Positions 5,444-6,073 of a stretch of DNA of 6,073 bases are shown piece by piece (position 1 is the first letter of the stretch; each line of letters starts with the position of its first letter). The stretch is from assembly GCA_029256645.1 (NCBI GenBank), contig JAQSXM010000230.1, forward strand, positions 1 to 6,073, written 5' to 3'. The position numbers were made by a program, and so were the translations under genes. The DNA comes from Sporomusa sp. (GTDB lineage Bacteria > Bacillota_C > Negativicutes > Sporomusales > Sporomusaceae). Below the pieces are notes generated by a model, which saw only the letters and a program-made list of their open reading frames with translations, made no database searches and was not told where the DNA came from.

Positions 5444-6055
5444 ACAACTTTGTTTTTTTATGATCAGCTTAACGCCATCTGCAAGCCGCTCGGCTTTACA
5501 GTCAAACTTTCCGCAGGCCCAGTCAGCTTCCAGCCAGGGAGGGATGTGGCTGCATAAGACTTCCACCAGATAAAAGTTACCGTTTAGTAGTGGTTGCAGC
5601 ACTTGCTTAGAGGTCATTCCGGTACCGTTCTGCTGCAATTCCTTAAGTGATACCTGATAGCAGCCTGGCCCGGTCTCAACAACAGCCGGGGTTACGGCCT
5701 TTAGCGGCGCTGGCTGGCGAGCTGCAATTTCTTCCTGAATTAACACATATTCAAGAAATTCTATCGGGCGTCCATCAAATTCCCAAATACTAAACCCAGC
5801 TTGTTCAAGTTCTTTGTACATAAGTCCGGAAACGGTCCGGGCAACAAATACGCGGCATGGTTCTACTAATTCAATCATCACTGTTAATTGTTGCCGCACT
5901 CCTGCCATCCCACTTGTGCGGTCAAGCTGAAATGCAGTCTCGCTGACTGATTGCCATTTCCCTTGCTGGCGATGGTAGACAATTACTTTGCCCACTTCTT
6001 CCAAGGCGGCAGTACTGCCGTTCTCACCAACAAACACTGCTATTTCCCGCGCCAT
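5438..6055 (-). CDS. anfO: Fe-only nitrogenase accessory protein AnfO
   Basis: This 205-residue protein matches the AnfO/Anf1 family, which is tied to the iron-only nitrogenase and normally encoded just downstream of anfHDGK. It opens with an EIAVFVGENG beta strand. A highly family-like block follows at 68-106: RVFVARTVSGLMYKELEQ, then AGFSIWEFDGRPIEFLEYVL. The C-terminal half has YQVSLKELQ (133-141), MTSKQVLQPLL (147-157), and FYLVEVLCSHIPPWLE (161-176). Six cysteines occur (67, 132, 168, 181, 186, 204), several clustered near the C-terminus. In Azotobacter vinelandii AnfO is reported to help keep the FeV cofactor out of the FeFe protein; in Rhodobacter capsulatus its homologue is needed for Fe-nitrogenase-dependent growth. 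The start is certain: AAAGGAGGT lies seven bases upstream. The gene heads the visible part of the operon; nifV-omega and nifV-alpha follow. It is cytoplasmic, with no signal peptide. Confidence 0.92.
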   Translation of the reverse strand: MAREIAVFVGENGSTAALEEVGKVIVYHRQQGKWQSVSETAFQLDRTSGMAGVRQQLTVMIELVEPCRVFVARTVSGLMYKELEQAGFSIWEFDGRPIEFLEYVLIQEEIAARQPAPLKAVTPAVVETGPGCYQVSLKELQQNGTGMTSKQVLQPLLNGNFYLVEVLCSHIPPWLEADWACGKFDCKAERLADGVKLIIKKQSCG

Positions 6056-6061
6056 TTTACT

Positions 6062-6070
6062 ACCTCCTTT
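6062..6070 (-). promoter_or_regulatory. Ribosome binding site of anfO
   Basis: AAAGGAGGT on the minus strand is a near-perfect Shine-Dalgarno, with GGAGG seven bases before the ATG at 6055. It is the last recognisable element at the right edge; any promoter or upstream anf gene lies outside the window. Confidence 0.85.
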
Positions 6071-6073
6071 CCC

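Noticed and set aside
6056..6073. Sigma-54 or NifA-type regulatory site before anfO
   Set aside because: Only the ribosome binding site is visible in these few bases. No GG-N10-GC promoter was seen, and the operon most likely begins further upstream, outside the window.

Overview
The window suggests a spore-former-like Bacillota (Firmicutes), probably a clostridial or Negativicutes-type anaerobe. This rests on the style of the 16S 5' end and rRNA leader, the strong AGGAGG-type ribosome binding sites, and a homocitrate synthase split into two genes (nifV-omega and nifV-alpha), an arrangement known from Clostridium pasteurianum. The genus is not determined.

Layout. At the left edge (1-27, minus strand) lie the first bases of a 16S rRNA gene, so an rRNA operon runs leftward out of the window. 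Positions 28-345 hold its leader: two sigma-A type promoters, a boxA-like antitermination element and two hairpins. Immediately upstream, in the same direction, is a secreted L,D-transpeptidase (389-1636). Next comes a two-gene minus-strand operon made of a protein I do not recognise (2443-2973) and a LUD-domain protein (1782-2423). It has an extended -10 promoter and a strong intrinsic terminator.

Positions 3171-3514 hold two very small genes on the plus strand, the only ones in that direction. Both start with GTG behind near-perfect Shine-Dalgarno sequences. One encodes a four-cysteine 56-residue protein. I cannot assign either a function. They run convergently into the third block.

The third block (3523-6055, minus strand) is the tail of a nitrogenase operon: anfO, nifV-omega, nifV-alpha, then an intrinsic terminator. 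AnfO is a marker of the iron-only (Fe) nitrogenase, and the NifV pair would supply the homocitrate that ligates the FeFe cofactor. The structural genes anfHDGK would be expected just to the right of the window. The three genes are nearly contiguous (gaps of 6 and 13 bases), and each downstream ribosome binding site overlaps the preceding stop codon.

The best candidates for something undescribed are the two small plus-strand genes beside the alternative nitrogenase operon, together with the inverted repeats in front of them.
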